A stretch of 64,000 nucleotides of DNA from Piper betle. Lineage: Eukaryota > Streptophyta > Magnoliopsida > Piperales > Piperaceae. This document shows, in pieces, positions 48,640 through 60,400 of this stretch; the stretch's first letter is position 1; each line of letters begins with the position of its first letter. The notes under the pieces were generated by a model, which ran no database searches, was not told the DNA's origin, and saw only the letters and a list, made by a program, of their open reading frames with translations. Both the position numbers and the translations under genes were made by a program. The stretch lies in NCBI GenBank assembly GCA_033002965.1, contig JAURVB010000026.1:1-64000 (forward strand). The letters are read 5' to 3'.

Positions 48640-49440
48640 CTAATACTACTACAATAGAGAGTTGGCTCCTTCATTTCTAATCTAAAGTCCTTGAGAGTAT
48701 AATGCATCCAAAGGATTGGAGTACATCTAAGTCTGGCCGAGATGTACTCCGCCTCGGTGGTGGAGAGAACAGTAGAACTTTGCTTCTTGCACATCCAAGA
48801 TACTAAACAAGATCCAAAAAAGAAGCAAGCTCTACTAATGCTCTTCCTATCATTCTTTGACTCGACAAAGTTCGAGTCAATATAGCACTAAGCTTAAAGT
48901 GTGATTACTTGGGATACCACAAACCAAAGTTAGTAGAATGCTTTACTACTTGATGATCTTCATGCTTTCAAGTGCAACTTCAAAGGGCTAGCTTGGAACC
49001 TAGCACATACGCATATGCTTGACATTATATCTAGCCAAATTGCGATGCAGTAAAGGTTTTCAATCATGCTTCTATAAAGCCTTTGATCGATCGGTCTTCT
49101 TCTTCATTCGTATCAAGCTTGCAAGTTGACCTCATAGGCTTCTTTGAGTCCTTAGCATTTTCCAACCTGAACTTCTTAATGAACTCCAAAGCATACTTTG
49201 CTTGCCTAATGAAGATCCCTTCTTTGGATTGCTTGATTTGAAGACCAAGGAAGAAGTTCAACTTTCTCACCATAAAACTTGGTATCCTTTGAGCCAAAGA
49301 TGGGATCATTCACATAGATTTGCTCCACCAAAAGCTTAACTTTTAATCCTTTTGTAAACATGGTGGTGTTGACCTTCCCTCTAGAGAAGTCTTGAGAGAT
49401 GAGGAATTTCTTTAGTCTCTCATACCATACCCTTGGAGCT
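48640..49440 (-). pseudogene. Ty1/copia RT-RNase H fragment
   Basis: On the minus strand, about 49430-49200 encodes WYERLKKFLISQDFSRG and IYVNDPIFGS, the end of the copia RT palm (usually YVDDIIFG, so the second catalytic Asp is Asn). Then 49270-49070 gives LNFFLGLQIKQSKEGIFI and YALEFIKKF, and about 48870-48720 gives SCLVSWMCKKQSS and STTEAEYISA of RNase H. Stops and frame changes separate these blocks. The order is right for copia. Both ends are bounded by TRIM pieces, so this fragment sits inside a mosaic. Confidence 0.85.
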
Positions 49441-49528
49441 GGTTTGATTTCTTGGGCCCTATGGGCCGCCAACCAAGCTCTGATACCATTTCTTGGGCCT
49501 TTTAGGCCCCAACCAAGCTCTGATACCA
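49440..49528 (-). repeat. Tandem copies of LTR end plus primer site
   Basis: GCTCTGATACCA (reverse of the primer site TGGTATCAGAGC) occurs at 49477-49488 and 49517-49528. Each is associated with a preceding TTGGGCC...CCAACC block, spaced about 40 bp apart. This is a partial tandem duplication of an LTR 3' end with its primer site. Confidence 0.75.
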
Positions 49529-49529
49529 C

Positions 49530-49679
49530 TGTTGGGCCTTTTAGACCTCCAAAAGGGAATTGCAATAGGTATGCACGGGTCTCTCTTAATCCAAGTTAAG
49601 CTTAAGGAATAAGGCTTTCCCATTAGCCTATATACAACTCACCACGATCATCTACGACCGATGTGGGATAAACCCAACA
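49530..49679 (-). mobile_element. TRIM-family LTR, minus strand
   Basis: Reversed, it reads TGTTGGGTTTATCCCACATCGG to AAAAGGCCCAACA. It is preceded on its own strand by a purine tract (GTGAAGGAGAGT) and followed by a primer site one base later, so internal sequence lies on both sides, as in tandemly joined TRIMs. Confidence 0.75.
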
Positions 49680-49729
49680 ACTCTCCTTCACACATCGGGC
49701 ATTCCCGAACCATCTCATATGATACCACT

Positions 49730-50496
49730 TGTTGGGATTTTAACACCCAAAATTCTAAAACTCCATGTTGTGTGTTTTGACAAGGCAAACCAATAAAGGA
49801 TAAAAGATAGATGACACAAAAAACTAAACGTGGAACCTCCAAAATAAAAGGAAAACCACAAACCATCCACTATAATCAAATAATGGGCGCACACATCGGG
49901 CAAAGCCGGTACATCATTTTCATCGGACAAAGCCAAAACTCACATCTCATCATCATCTGAAAATTTTCTTCAGATGGAATCAATAATCTTCAACTAGGAT
50001 ACACATCCAATTGGAAACACACTCAACCTCTAACTAGAACACTCCCCACTTGACCTCTAACTAGAACACACTCCAATTAGGAATACACTCAACCTTTAAT
50101 TGGAATACGCCCAATTAGGAATACCCTCAAACTCTAACTGAAGAGAGACAATCTAATTGGGAAGATCCATATCTTGTGAGGATAGGCTCTCCCTCCTCTA
50201 AGAGAGAGAGGGAGAGCCTCACTGCAAAACCATCATAGTGAAACCAAATAACACACTCTTCAGTTGTACTACTTCATCACACATGTACAACTACATATTT
50301 ATAGATAATGGATACAAAACATTATACATGAGATACGACCAACCTCTTGAATACAAAGAGCCAAATACCAAATACTCCTCGTCTTCCACAATTCTACTCG
50401 AATTCCTTGTACCTATTAGGGTAACTCCATGTCTTTACGATTCCCCATCTAGTTGCATGTCTTCTCACATTCATCGTATGATGAGGGACTCCAACA
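49730..50496 (-). mobile_element. Copia-type LTR related to the solo LTR at 18259
   Basis: On the minus strand it runs TGTTGGAGTCCCTCATC to TTAAAATCCCAACA. GGGAGGGGAAAAT (about 50497-50509) is a purine tract directly upstream. AGTGGTATCA follows directly downstream, like the start of a primer site. CTATAAATATG (near 50300, minus strand) is the TATA candidate. Similarity to 18259-18808 is clear at both ends (GTAACTCCAT..CTTTACGA, GGGACTCCAACA). There is no 5-bp target duplication. Confidence 0.7.
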
Positions 50497-50854
50497 ATTT
50501 TCCCCTCCCGAATCATACGGAACACACTAGGGTTGGTTTCAGCATCCTTCACATGGGAAAGAGATACAACCCTTCCAATCTCCCCTTTTCGCCCCATATG
50601 GAAACTCCTTGAAAAATCTTCTCCTCTGCACTACTTGTCGAACACCAGTCAAACTTGAAGCACAATTGTCGACCGCTTGCTGACCGCCATCACATGAAGA
50701 GGGAAATATTTTAACACATCTCCCATACTAGAATAGAAGAAACTCCTTTGCTAGCACCATCAAAAGATCATCTTGAAAAAACAACACAAACCTCCACAGG
50801 CCATGAACCACAGCTACACGAACTAAAGGAGTTTCTTCTATTCTAGTATGACAA
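50497..50854 (-). mobile_element. Internal 3' fragment of the copia-type element
   Basis: On the minus strand this leads into the purine tract and LTR. It is open but matches no family I can name. It is abruptly joined to gypsy LTR sequence at about 50855 and holds a perfect inverted repeat. Confidence 0.45.
50724..50850. repeat. Perfect 26-bp inverted repeat with 75-bp spacer
   Basis: CATACTAGAATAGAAGAAAC (first 20 bases) at 50724-50749 is the exact reverse complement of 50825-50850. The right arm ends four bases before the truncated gypsy LTR begins. Confidence 0.95.
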
Positions 50855-53038
50855 CCACTCCCTTGACCTCCCCGACATTTCCCCTCCCTAGCACTGCTAT
50901 CGAGGCCGGCCATGGGTTCTATTGACGTCACCAACTGCCCCGACTGAACTCGTCACCGCCATCGGCTATCATTGCTGCAGCTAGCATTCTCACTGTCACC
51001 ACTATTGGGTCGAGCTCATCGAGTCGATGCAAACAGTACCCCATACCACTACCATCCTGTCGATCACCAAAAAACTGTCGAAATCCGCTAGGAAATTGTT
51101 GAAACCTACCGAAAAACCAGATTCGTTAGAATTCACTAAATCTTCTGCCGAGTTCATCTAGTCGAACCTAAGCAAACTTTGGACGCCGCCGAGTGCCAAA
51201 TTCGAGCTACGAGACGTGACAAAATCCTAACCATCGCCGATTGCCGACAATACGAGGTATAATGACCTCCTGATTTAATTATTTAAAATTGATTACTATT
51301 TACACTGCACGTTAGGATCGATTGTTTGCATGACTTATTTGATAGTGAATGGATTTTAGTAATCTAATTAAGTAAAATAAATCTGAGCACGCTAACTGAC
51401 AGTAGTGTAACTTAGAAAAATATAATAAAATTGGTATGAATAGGATGAGGTAGAGTTATTTCTACATTGATAATTGTTTGATTGTTGATGGATGATGTTT
51501 GTGTTGTGAGTGTGTTGATCGTGATGAGTTTGATGCATCATTCATTAACGGGCATTAGCTTCTAGATTTGATGTGTAAGGGCGAAGCACGAGCTCCCCGC
51601 CTAGGCACGAGAACATGCTTGGAGCTTCTGCCAGGTCCGTTTAGGACTCGCTCTCTATTTATTGTCTCATTCTATCATGTTTTGATTAGAATAGGAAAGA
51701 GGACATGTCGAATGGTGGTTTTATCGTATCCTACTCCACACTGGCCATTTAGCCAATCGTATTTTCAAATTAATAACCCTCGAGGATGAGATTCCTCGAG
51801 TATATTTTCAAAACTCCGATCTAGCTCACGATGCCCTCGGGCCTATTTTACTAAATTCCCTACCCAGGCCTACATATAAGTAGTTTTCACATTTTCAGTG
51901 AGATGTGAGATGGAGGAAACCGACGGCCACGTCTTGAGATAAGGCGTGTGTTTGTCAAAGTGGGCTTTGGAACTAGTGAATGTCCACTCCATTCCTGAGG
52001 GATCCTGACAACTCCACCTTTATGTTCCTCAAATGCGGAGAAGTGTGGAGGTTTACGGGTATTGATGTCTAGTGCATATCTAGACTTGTGGCAAAAAAGG
52101 GCACTGAAGGCGCATGTCTGAGAGTACTCGGCCCCTATATTTAGGGCCAAGAGTAATACGGAGGATGTAGAGGGCAGAGATAAACGAGAATGATTTTTCC
52201 GTGCAAAGGGATAGTTTAAATGGACAAGGAAAGTAAATGTTTTGGAAAAAGAAAGATATGGAAAGGGGATGCTGCCGCCCGAGGGCGACGACTCCCATTA
52301 CTGCCCTTGTGAGAGTTCCTGAGGACATATATGAGATTTTTATTTAATAGAAGGGTTAGCTCGCCTTTGTCAGATTGATATTAGTTATTTTCTAGACCGG
52401 TAACACTTCTTACTGATGGTTTTATATATTTATGTAGGTAAGAATTGTGATGAATGAAAGTTGTCAGGACTGCGGAGGAGTAGCACAGAACTGTGCACAC
52501 ATGTACCTTCCATGTGTAACATATAATGATGGTGTGCTGATGTTGTATGAATTATAATGATGTTGTGTTATGCCTTGATAAACTGAATATGAAACGAATA
52601 GATAAATGTGAATGAACAGGGAGCCTTGGAGCTCAGACTTGGCTCAGGTGAAAACTAAAGTGATAATGCCTGAATGCCATGATAGATTTTCATGTTTTAT
52701 ATTATTTTGATAGAATATTTATATATCCCTGTTATGGATAGGTTGGCCCTTATTGCACTTTTAGGGAAAACTCTGACCTTTTTTCTGTAGAAACATATAT
52801 TTTCTTTTGATCTTCTCATTTATTGTTTTGTCCTATTTTTGCTTGCACGTCATGGCACGCATGTAGGACTGTGTTAGAACCCAATTGCTTCATCCATGTT
52901 TTGCATGTCACATCTCTATCTTAAGACGTCGAGGGCAGATCCGGGTCAACTTAACCAAATTTAGTTGATTAGCAATCGGTTTGGTCACCAGTGACATTTT
53001 TGGGTCGGTTCACGGGTGAGCCGAACCTTAGTGTTACA
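50855..53038 (+). mobile_element. 5' LTR of the Ty3/gypsy element, missing its first ~700 bp
   Basis: Aligns from CCACTCCCTTGACCTCC to GTGTTACA with 58156-61557 of the 3' LTR (excluding the nested insertion there). By eye the two are about 85% alike in a 240-base sample, with most differences transitions, so the insertion is old. The U3 start is lost at the junction with 50850. The primer site follows at 53043. Confidence 0.85.
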
Positions 53039-53042
53039 AGAA

Positions 53043-53055
53043 TGGTATCAGAGCC
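53043..53055 (+). other. Primer-binding site, initiator-Met tRNA
   Basis: TGGTATCAGAGCC is a perfect match to the usual plant initiator-Met primer site, four bases after the LTR end. Confidence 0.92.
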
Positions 53056-53219
53056 AACTCTTGGTTGATTAAGATGGTAGATGCATTACAGGTTACATGT
53101 ATGCAAAAGATACTCTGAGCTGTACCGATAGGTATTTTTCTGTCTTTATGTTTTTAGTTTACAGATTTTCTTACCTAACAGTGGTGTGTCAGGATGACCA
53201 AATTAGAGTAGGGAGTACC

Positions 53220-54420
53220 ATGAGGATGGTGAACCAGACTCGTAGGATGCATATCAGGGCCCCATCCCCTCCAGTGCCCAAACAAGATAGTCCCAATCAT
53301 GGTCACAATGACACAACATCTAGTCGACCGAGGACCACCATGCCACCAGCAGGGACCAGTGTTCCAGTTTTAGCTAGCCGACAAAGTGAGAGCCGTCACC
53401 TCCTCGTCCACCGCTGCAACAGAGGGCTACTCCAACAACAGGTTCTCTAATTGACCCACTTTAGGTGAGGATGAGACTAGACTTCAGTGGAACCACAGTA
53501 GCAGGTAGCGAACAAATTGCAGGTGGAAGTGGAGCTGTAGGATTTGACAGTGTACCTACAGGTATAGGACCACAGTTTCCATTGTACGAATGAGGAGAAG
53601 GATCAAATAGATCAATGGGTGCAAGGAATCTGGAGTTGTGGTAGTACGAAAGGTTCGTGAAGAATGGTGGATGACCTTTAGGAAGTTGGATGCAAAGGAG
53701 GCATTCCTGTGGATATCGTCAGCCATAGGAGTGTTCGGTAGTATGGGATGCCCGATGGAGCATAGAGTACGCATCATTTTAGGGGCATTCCAGGATGAAG
53801 CTAGAGTATGGTGGGATTTAGTGCAGAATTTCACATTTGCTCACCGTCAACCTCAAAACATCAATTGGGAGGAATTCAGAGAGGAATTTGATGGAAAATA
53901 TTTTTTTGCCAAATGTAAGGAAGAGGAAGGAGTGGGAATCTCAGAACTTGAGGAAGGACCCATGCAGTGGTGCAATACGGGACCAGGTTTAGAGCTCTAG
54001 AGAGATTTGCACTAGATTTAGTCCCCACTAAAGAAAGAAGGATAGAGTGATTTTACGAAGGCCTCCATCATGAGATCAAGATGGCCTATTTGGATAGGAA
54101 CTTTGCTACTTTCGGTGATGTTGTGAGAGTTGTAGGTGCAGGCAGAATGAGTTATAACTGCTAAACCTCGCCGGGATTTGGACTAGAAGCAGCAACACCC
54201 TAGAACATATCAGCCATAGCAAGGAGCACAACAGAAATGTCAAACAGATGCGTTGTCACTATGAGGGCTATGGATGGCCAAGTTTAGGGCTACAGAGCAC
54301 CATTCTGTTAGAATTGCCAACATCATCATAGTGGTGAATGCAGAGTAGGCAAGAATCTTTGTCATAGTTGCGGTCCGTCAGGACATCGAGTTGCAGAGTG
54401 CAGAGTGGGCACTGGGTATG
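53220..54420 (+). pseudogene. Ty3/gypsy gag with CCHC knuckle, broken
   Basis: The capsid-like protein packages element RNA (family role). The start context is ATGAGGATGGTGAACCAG at 53220. The retrotransposon gag domain is readable at 53638-53960: FRKLDAKEAFLWI, then EHRVRIILGAFQDEARVWWD and NWEEFREEFDGKYF. The zinc knuckle CHSCGPSGHRVAEC (CX2CX4HX4C) is at 54360-54401. Stops and frameshifts lie between 53450 and 53640, and again after 54000. The N-terminal part is proline-rich. No protein of normal size can be made. Confidence 0.85.
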
Positions 54421-54757
54421 TTATAGTTACGGTCAACCAAGGCATAGACCCGCAACTTGTGCAACTGGCCAGGCCCAACAGGTGATGCTCCCAGTGCCTC
54501 TGCAAAGACTTTCACTCTCAGCTCCTTAGCAGCAACCACAACAGAGAGGCCAATAGGGCCAAGGTCAAAGCTAGAGAGGCGGAGACCAACAACCAAAGAG
54601 ATAGTAGCGGAGGCGACAGAACCAAAGATGGTGCATGGCTGTAGGACAAGCTAGACAACAGAGGGGTAGACAATAGGTACCGCCAGGTCAGGATCAGATG
54701 GATCAGTATCAGGCAGTACCACCAACAACACCTCTTGCCCCAACACAATAGTAGCCA

Positions 54758-55150
54758 GTGAGGATGTATGCAGCCACTGTGGCAGAGGCACTTGAGGACA
54801 CGATAGTCGTGACAGGTATGTTTCCAGTAGGCTTTGTACTTGCACAAGTCTTATTTGATTCTGGCTGCACACACTCTTTTATTTCATATACTCACACAAC
54901 TAGAATTGGATGTAAGATAGAAGAGTTAGGACCTTCACTATTAGTGTCCACTCCTGTCGGTAGTGTGCTAGCTACGAATGAGTGTGTGCATAATGTCCCT
55001 ATTGAGATTCAACATCGACAACTTGTAGCATATTTGATATTGTTCAAGCTACAAGAATTTGATGTGATATTTGGGATGAACTAGATGTCCAAGTAAGGAG
55101 CTGTGATAGATTGCCGAAGAAAGACGGTGACTTTACACCACGGAAGACGT
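54758..55150 (+). pseudogene. Retroviral-type aspartic protease domain, broken
   Basis: The active-site motif LFDSGCTHSFIS has its DSG at 54857-54865; the flap-side segment is LVSTPVGSVLATNECV; the C-terminal part is LQEFDVIFGMN. A stop follows GMN at 55082, where the family normally continues with a WL segment. Downstream AVIDCRRKTVTLHHG (55100-55140) continues the homology. In the family it processes the polyprotein; here it is interrupted. Confidence 0.85.
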
Positions 55151-55309
55151 CACTTTCTCTTCCAAGGTCAGGGCAGAGATAAAAGACAAGGATGGATATC
55201 CGATCAGAATACAATGAGACAGTTGGATAGAGGCAGTGAATTGATAATGGCAGTGTTAGTTTTGATTGAGCAGAGTGGTCCAGGAGACAAGAGAGCATTG
55301 AGGAGATTC

Positions 55310-56640
55310 TAGTAGTCAGAGAATTTGTCGACGTATTTCCAAAGGAGATTACTGGATTGCTGCCAGACAAAGAGGTAGACCTTGCCATCGAGCTGATGCC
55401 TGGAACAACACCAATTTCCGGAGCTTTGTACAGGATGGCATCTCTTGAGCTAAAGGAACTCAAAGAATAGCTATAGACACTATTGGATCAAGGATTCATC
55501 AGACTGAGTGTTTCCGTATGGGGTGCACTAGTGTTATTCAGTGAGGAAGAAGGATGGAAGCATGTATCTATGCATCAATTGCAGGATGCTAAACCATGCA
55601 ACTATTAAGAATAGATACCCTCTTCCTCACATTGATGATCTATTTTATCAATTGAGATCAACAGTCATCTTCTCGAAGATTGATTTGAGGTCAAGATACT
55701 ACCAATTGAAGATTAGAGTAGAAGATATTTCGAAGACTGCATTCAAGACTAGATATGGATACTATGAGTTTTGGTCATACCTTTTGGATTGACCAATGGC
55801 CCAACAACATTTATGGACTTGATGAACAGATTGTTTAGTCCATACCTGGATCAGCTTGTGATCATCTTCGTAGATGGCATATTGGTATATTCTTCATCCA
55901 AGGAAGAGCATGAGCAACATCTGAGGATGGTGTTACAGACACTGAGAGAGCATAGATTGTACTGGAAATTTTCGAAGTGTAGTTTTTGGTTGTCAAAAGT
56001 GCACTTTCTCGCCCATGTCATCCTCAGCATCAGGCATTTCAGTAGACCCAGCCAAGATAGAAGCAGTAGTGAAGTGGGAACAGCTGAAGACACCTAGAGA
56101 GGTTCAGAGTTTCCTAGGCCTAGCTAGATACTGTAGATGGTTTATTCAGGATTTCTCTTCTATAGCAGCCCTTCTTACACGGTCTGACTAGGAAAGAGGA
56201 ATGGTTCAGATGGACGGACGAGGGTGAGTAGAGTTTTAGGATGCTGAAGGAGAGATTGACTTTGGCACCTATCCTGACATTGCTTGAGGGACACGAGGAT
56301 ATTGTAGTTTACACAGATGCCTCAGGGATTGGCTTAGGTTGTGTTTTGATGCAGAAGGATAAAGTTATAGCTTATGTATCTCGCTAGCTCAAGGTACTTG
56401 GAACTTGTAGTAGTCATATCCACACTCAGAATATAGAGGCACTACTTGTATGAAACATCTTTCAGACCTTTGATAGATCATTAGAGTTTGAAATATATCT
56501 TTACATAGAAAGATTTGAACAACAGACTGAGAAGATGGTTGGAGATGTTAGTAGATTATGAAATTGACATAATCTACCATGAAGGCAAAGCGAATGTGGT
56601 AGCAAATGCATTGGGCAAGAAGGCAAGAGTTTTGTAATCG
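55310..56640 (+). pseudogene. Ty3/gypsy reverse transcriptase and RNase H, broken
   Basis: The RT entry segment (ELMPGTTPIS, about 55390) leads to [16 protein letters not shown] and [11 protein letters not shown] (55541-55640), then [15 protein letters not shown] and a [14 protein letters not shown] block. The catalytic box reads [11 protein letters not shown] at 55861-55893, so the second Asp of the usual xxDD is Gly (55876-55878). RNase H is readable at about 56265-56640, with VVYTDASGIGLGCVLM and YHEGKANVVANALG. Frameshifts occur near 55530, 55780 and 56040-56200. The element was inactivated several times over. Confidence 0.9.
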
Positions 56641-56799
56641 GCATGATTGGCAAGCAGTGTCAGCGACTCAGTTCACTACAAGCCAGAAATTGGTTGGAAT
56701 GATGGCACGATTAACCATTCAGCCAAGTGTACTTGAGCAGATCATGATTGCACAGGAAGCAGACCCATAGTTGAGGCAATGATTGGAAGAAGGAACACA

Positions 56800-57330
56800 T
56801 CAGGAATTGGGCCAAAGATGATTCAACAGACATAGGAAGTGGTGATGTGGATCAGGAGGAGAATGAGAGGAGCTCGGGACAGGCAGAAAAGTTATGCTGA
56901 TTAGTGCAGACGTGAGGTTCATTTCTCATTAGGAGATTACGTTCTCCTAAAGGTCTCTCCGACTAAGAGAAACATGAGATTTGGGACGTGAGAGAAACTC
57001 AATCCACAATATATTGGACCATTTGATGTTATCGAGCACATTGGATCAGTGGCTTATAGGCTAGCATTGCCGCCTCACCTATCAGTTGTGCATAATGTCT
57101 TTTGTGTGTCGATGCTGAAGAAGTACCATATAGACAACTCTCATGTTGTCAGTTTTAGAGAGATAGAGTTGCAACCAGACTTGACGTATCTAGAAGATGC
57201 AGTTCAGATTGTGGATTGTAGAGTGAAGATTCTCCAAAGGAAAGAAGTCCCCTTAGTGCGAGTGCAGTGGACTCAAAGAGGAGTTGGAGAATCTACATGG
57301 GAACACGAAGATGAGATGAAGAAGTGATAC
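56800..57330 (+). pseudogene. Integrase C-terminus with chromodomain-like tail
   Basis: Text reads GPKMIQQT (about 56810), then REVHFSLGDYVLLKVSPTKR, LNPQYIGPFDVIEHIGSVAYRLALPPHL, VHNVFCVSMLKKYH and a WTQRGVGESTWEHEDEM tail. Tails of this kind target chromoviruses to chromatin. The zinc-binding HHCC region and the D,D,E catalytic core that should precede it are absent: fewer than 200 bases separate the RNase H end from this block, against roughly 900 in intact elements. Confidence 0.88.
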
Positions 57331-57442
57331 TGGGAGATATTCGAGCAACTAGCTTCAGAACCATGTACCTTTCTAGAGATTTCTTTCCAGATTATGGATG
57401 AGTTTGAAACTTCCTTGGTTAAAATTTTGAGGACAAAATTTT

Positions 57443-57454
57443 TCTGAGGTAGGT
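57443..57454 (+). other. Polypurine tract of the Ty3/gypsy element
   Basis: CTGAGGTAGG follows GAGGACAAAATTTTT and immediately precedes the 3' LTR. The tract is interrupted by T residues. Confidence 0.7.
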
Positions 57455-60400
57455 TGTAAAACTCATGACTCGAGTCAGAGTTTTACATTACCTACCTAGT
57501 CGGTTCAACTGTAGATTTGAGTTAAGTCAGTTTCGTGAACCGCGTGCTAAGTCGAAGCCAGCCGTGAGTTATGAGCGATTAGGGTCAAGTGTACCTGAAT
57601 AAATGATGATAACGTCAAAAAGATGGTGAGAAATAAGTTATCAGAATATATGAAAGTATGTAGTACTTGCTTTTTTTATGTATTTGATCATAGAAATAAT
57701 TTTAGTCTGAATAACGCATTAGGATACATTATAGGGAAATTTGGGTGGGTTGTTTGTTATAGAACATGTCATTGTGTGTTGTGGTGTGTAATATATTTTA
57801 TGAAATTTTCCCATATTTTTTAGAATTTTTAGGATCTATTATGAACTAGTTATTATTTTGACTTGAGTAAGAATTGAGTCAATACTTATTTACGAGTTTG
57901 ACACCGAAGTGTTTCTTCTCCCTCGTGACACTTCCTCACCCCAAACCCCATTACGGCCGCCCTTGTGTTCATCGCTGACACTGCACTGTCGTCGATTGAC
58001 GCTGCCCTGTCCCACTGTGCCATCGCCGTGCTTCCTTGACCAACCCCGGCCACTGTTTGGCCGCTACGACGCTAGAATTGCCCCACGAATGCGCGATGTT
58101 CCCCAAGTCGATTCGCTGTCGTCAAGGCCGTGCCGCTGCTGCCGTGACCCCGAGACCACTCCCTTGACCTCCCCGACATTTCCCCCCTCCCTAGCACCAC
58201 TGTCGAGGCCGACCATGGGCTCGATTGAAGCGACCAACTGCCATGGTTGTCGTCACCGCTGTCGGTGATCATCGCCACACCTAGCATTCTCACCGTGCAC
58301 CACCATTGGGTCGAGCTCATCGAGCTGATGCCAACAGTACCCTATACCACTACCATCCCGTCGGTCGCCAAAAAACTGTCGGAAAACCGTTGAAATCTGC
58401 CGAGAAACCGTTGGAACCTGCCAGAAAACCATATTCGTTGGAATTCACCGAATCTTCCCGGAATTTGTCCAGTCAAACCTAATAGAACTTCTGATGCCGC
58501 CGAGCTCCAAATTCAAGCTTTGAGACACGTGATGAAACCCTAACCGTCGCCGATTGCCGACAACACGAGGTATAATTACCTCCAATTTAATTGTTTAAAA
58601 TTGATTATTATTAGCACAACATGCTAGGATTGATTGTTTGATATGATGAATGCTTGATTGTGAATGAAGTGATGGTTCGCAAGACTTGTTTGATAGTGAA
58701 TGGATTTTAGTAATCTAATTAAGTAAAATAAATCTGAGCACGCTAACTGACAACAACGTAACTTAGAAAAACATAATGAATTTGGTATGAATAGGATGAG
58801 GTAGAGTTATTTCTACATTGATAATTATTTGATTGTTGATGGATGATGTTTGTGTTGTGAGTGTGTTGATCGTGATGAGTTTGATGCATCATTCAGTAAC
58901 AGGCGTTAGCTTGTAGATTTGATGTGTAGGGACAGAGCAGGAGCTCGCTACCTAGGCACAAGGACACGCTTGGAGCTTCTTTCAGGTCCGTTTAGGACTC
59001 ACTCTTTATTTATTGTCTCATTCTATTGTGTTTTGATTAGAATAGGAAAGAGGACGTGTTGAGTGGTGGTTTTATCGTATCCTACTCCACACTGGCCATT
59101 TAGCCAATCATATTTTCGGATTAATAACCCTCGAGGATGCGATCCCTCGAGTATGTTTTCAAACTCAGATCTAGCTCATGATGCCTTTGGGCTTATTTTA
59201 CAAAATTCTCTACCCAGGCCTATGTATAAGTAGTTTTCGCATTTTCAGTGAGATGTGAGACGGAAGAATCCGATAGCTACCGTAACTACCTACCTATTCT
59301 GAGCCACGAGCCAAATGTTACTATATGAAAATAAGTGTCTCATAAATTAATTTTCTATTAATTTTTAAAATTTTAAATAAATTCATAACAATAAATTTAA
59401 TATACAAATGCTCGGAATAATCTAAGCCTCATGAACCGAACCAAAATCCCATTGCCATGCAAACAATCTAGAAAAAGAATAGTCCAATAATTGAGTCTTC
59501 CAGCTGTCTTGACTCTACGCATCGTTCCATGCTCATACCTGGTGAGGCAATTCCGTGTTAGTGATAAAAACACTAAGTCATATAATTAGAAGAAATAATT
59601 AATATATTCCACAATATCTGAATTATGTCTTTTAGTGATTATGAGCCTATGTTGAGCTCTTGATATGCTGGGAGGGTGGCCGCCCATCCAGCTACAATCC
59701 CATGTATGCGTACACACACTACGTGGCCCTCGGCCTATAGTTACCAATATTTGCCATTGACTCACCCTCTCGATATCACAAGTGCATAATGAGCCGCTTG
59801 CGCTAATGTGCCCTGTCACCCCTTTCGGCATGGAGGCAGGTATTTAATCTTTCAAGAATTTTAAGAGTGTTGCCCTGTGTTAGACTGAGCCAATTGTTTG
59901 ACCCCGGTTGCATTTGGCACATGGTGATTGAATGTCGACTCAGGCCGACCAAGACTCCCAAATTGAAATATATAACATTTCAAGTAATTATATGGACCTG
60001 GTATTGTGATGAGGAACCCGCAACTATGACACACGATTCTAAAGCCTTCCCTTTGTGAGTCAAATGTGCTTACAAACTGTCCAAAGGATGTTTCATTTAA
60101 CAATAACAGAGCTCTCCTTTATATAGAAGAATATGTGTAGAATTTAAGAAGTCACTACATTAAATTTTATTAATATGTGTGGAGTTCAAGAAGGTACTAC
60201 ATTAAATTTTATAAAAAAGAATGCAATCATAAATAATTATATTAAATACCAACAATTAGTTTGATAATAAAAAGTCAAAAACTTATTATTGACTTAATGT
60301 GAATGAATGTTAAATTGCACTCACAACTCCCAATCCCAAAAATTCAATAAACAAAATTGATTTAAAACCATTCATAAATATCATTGTACCGATATAATAA

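Noticed and set aside
57909..58320. Cysteine- and proline-rich open frames
   Set aside because: GC-rich transcript leader of the gypsy LTR. The same region in the 5' LTR is frame-shifted, so not coding.
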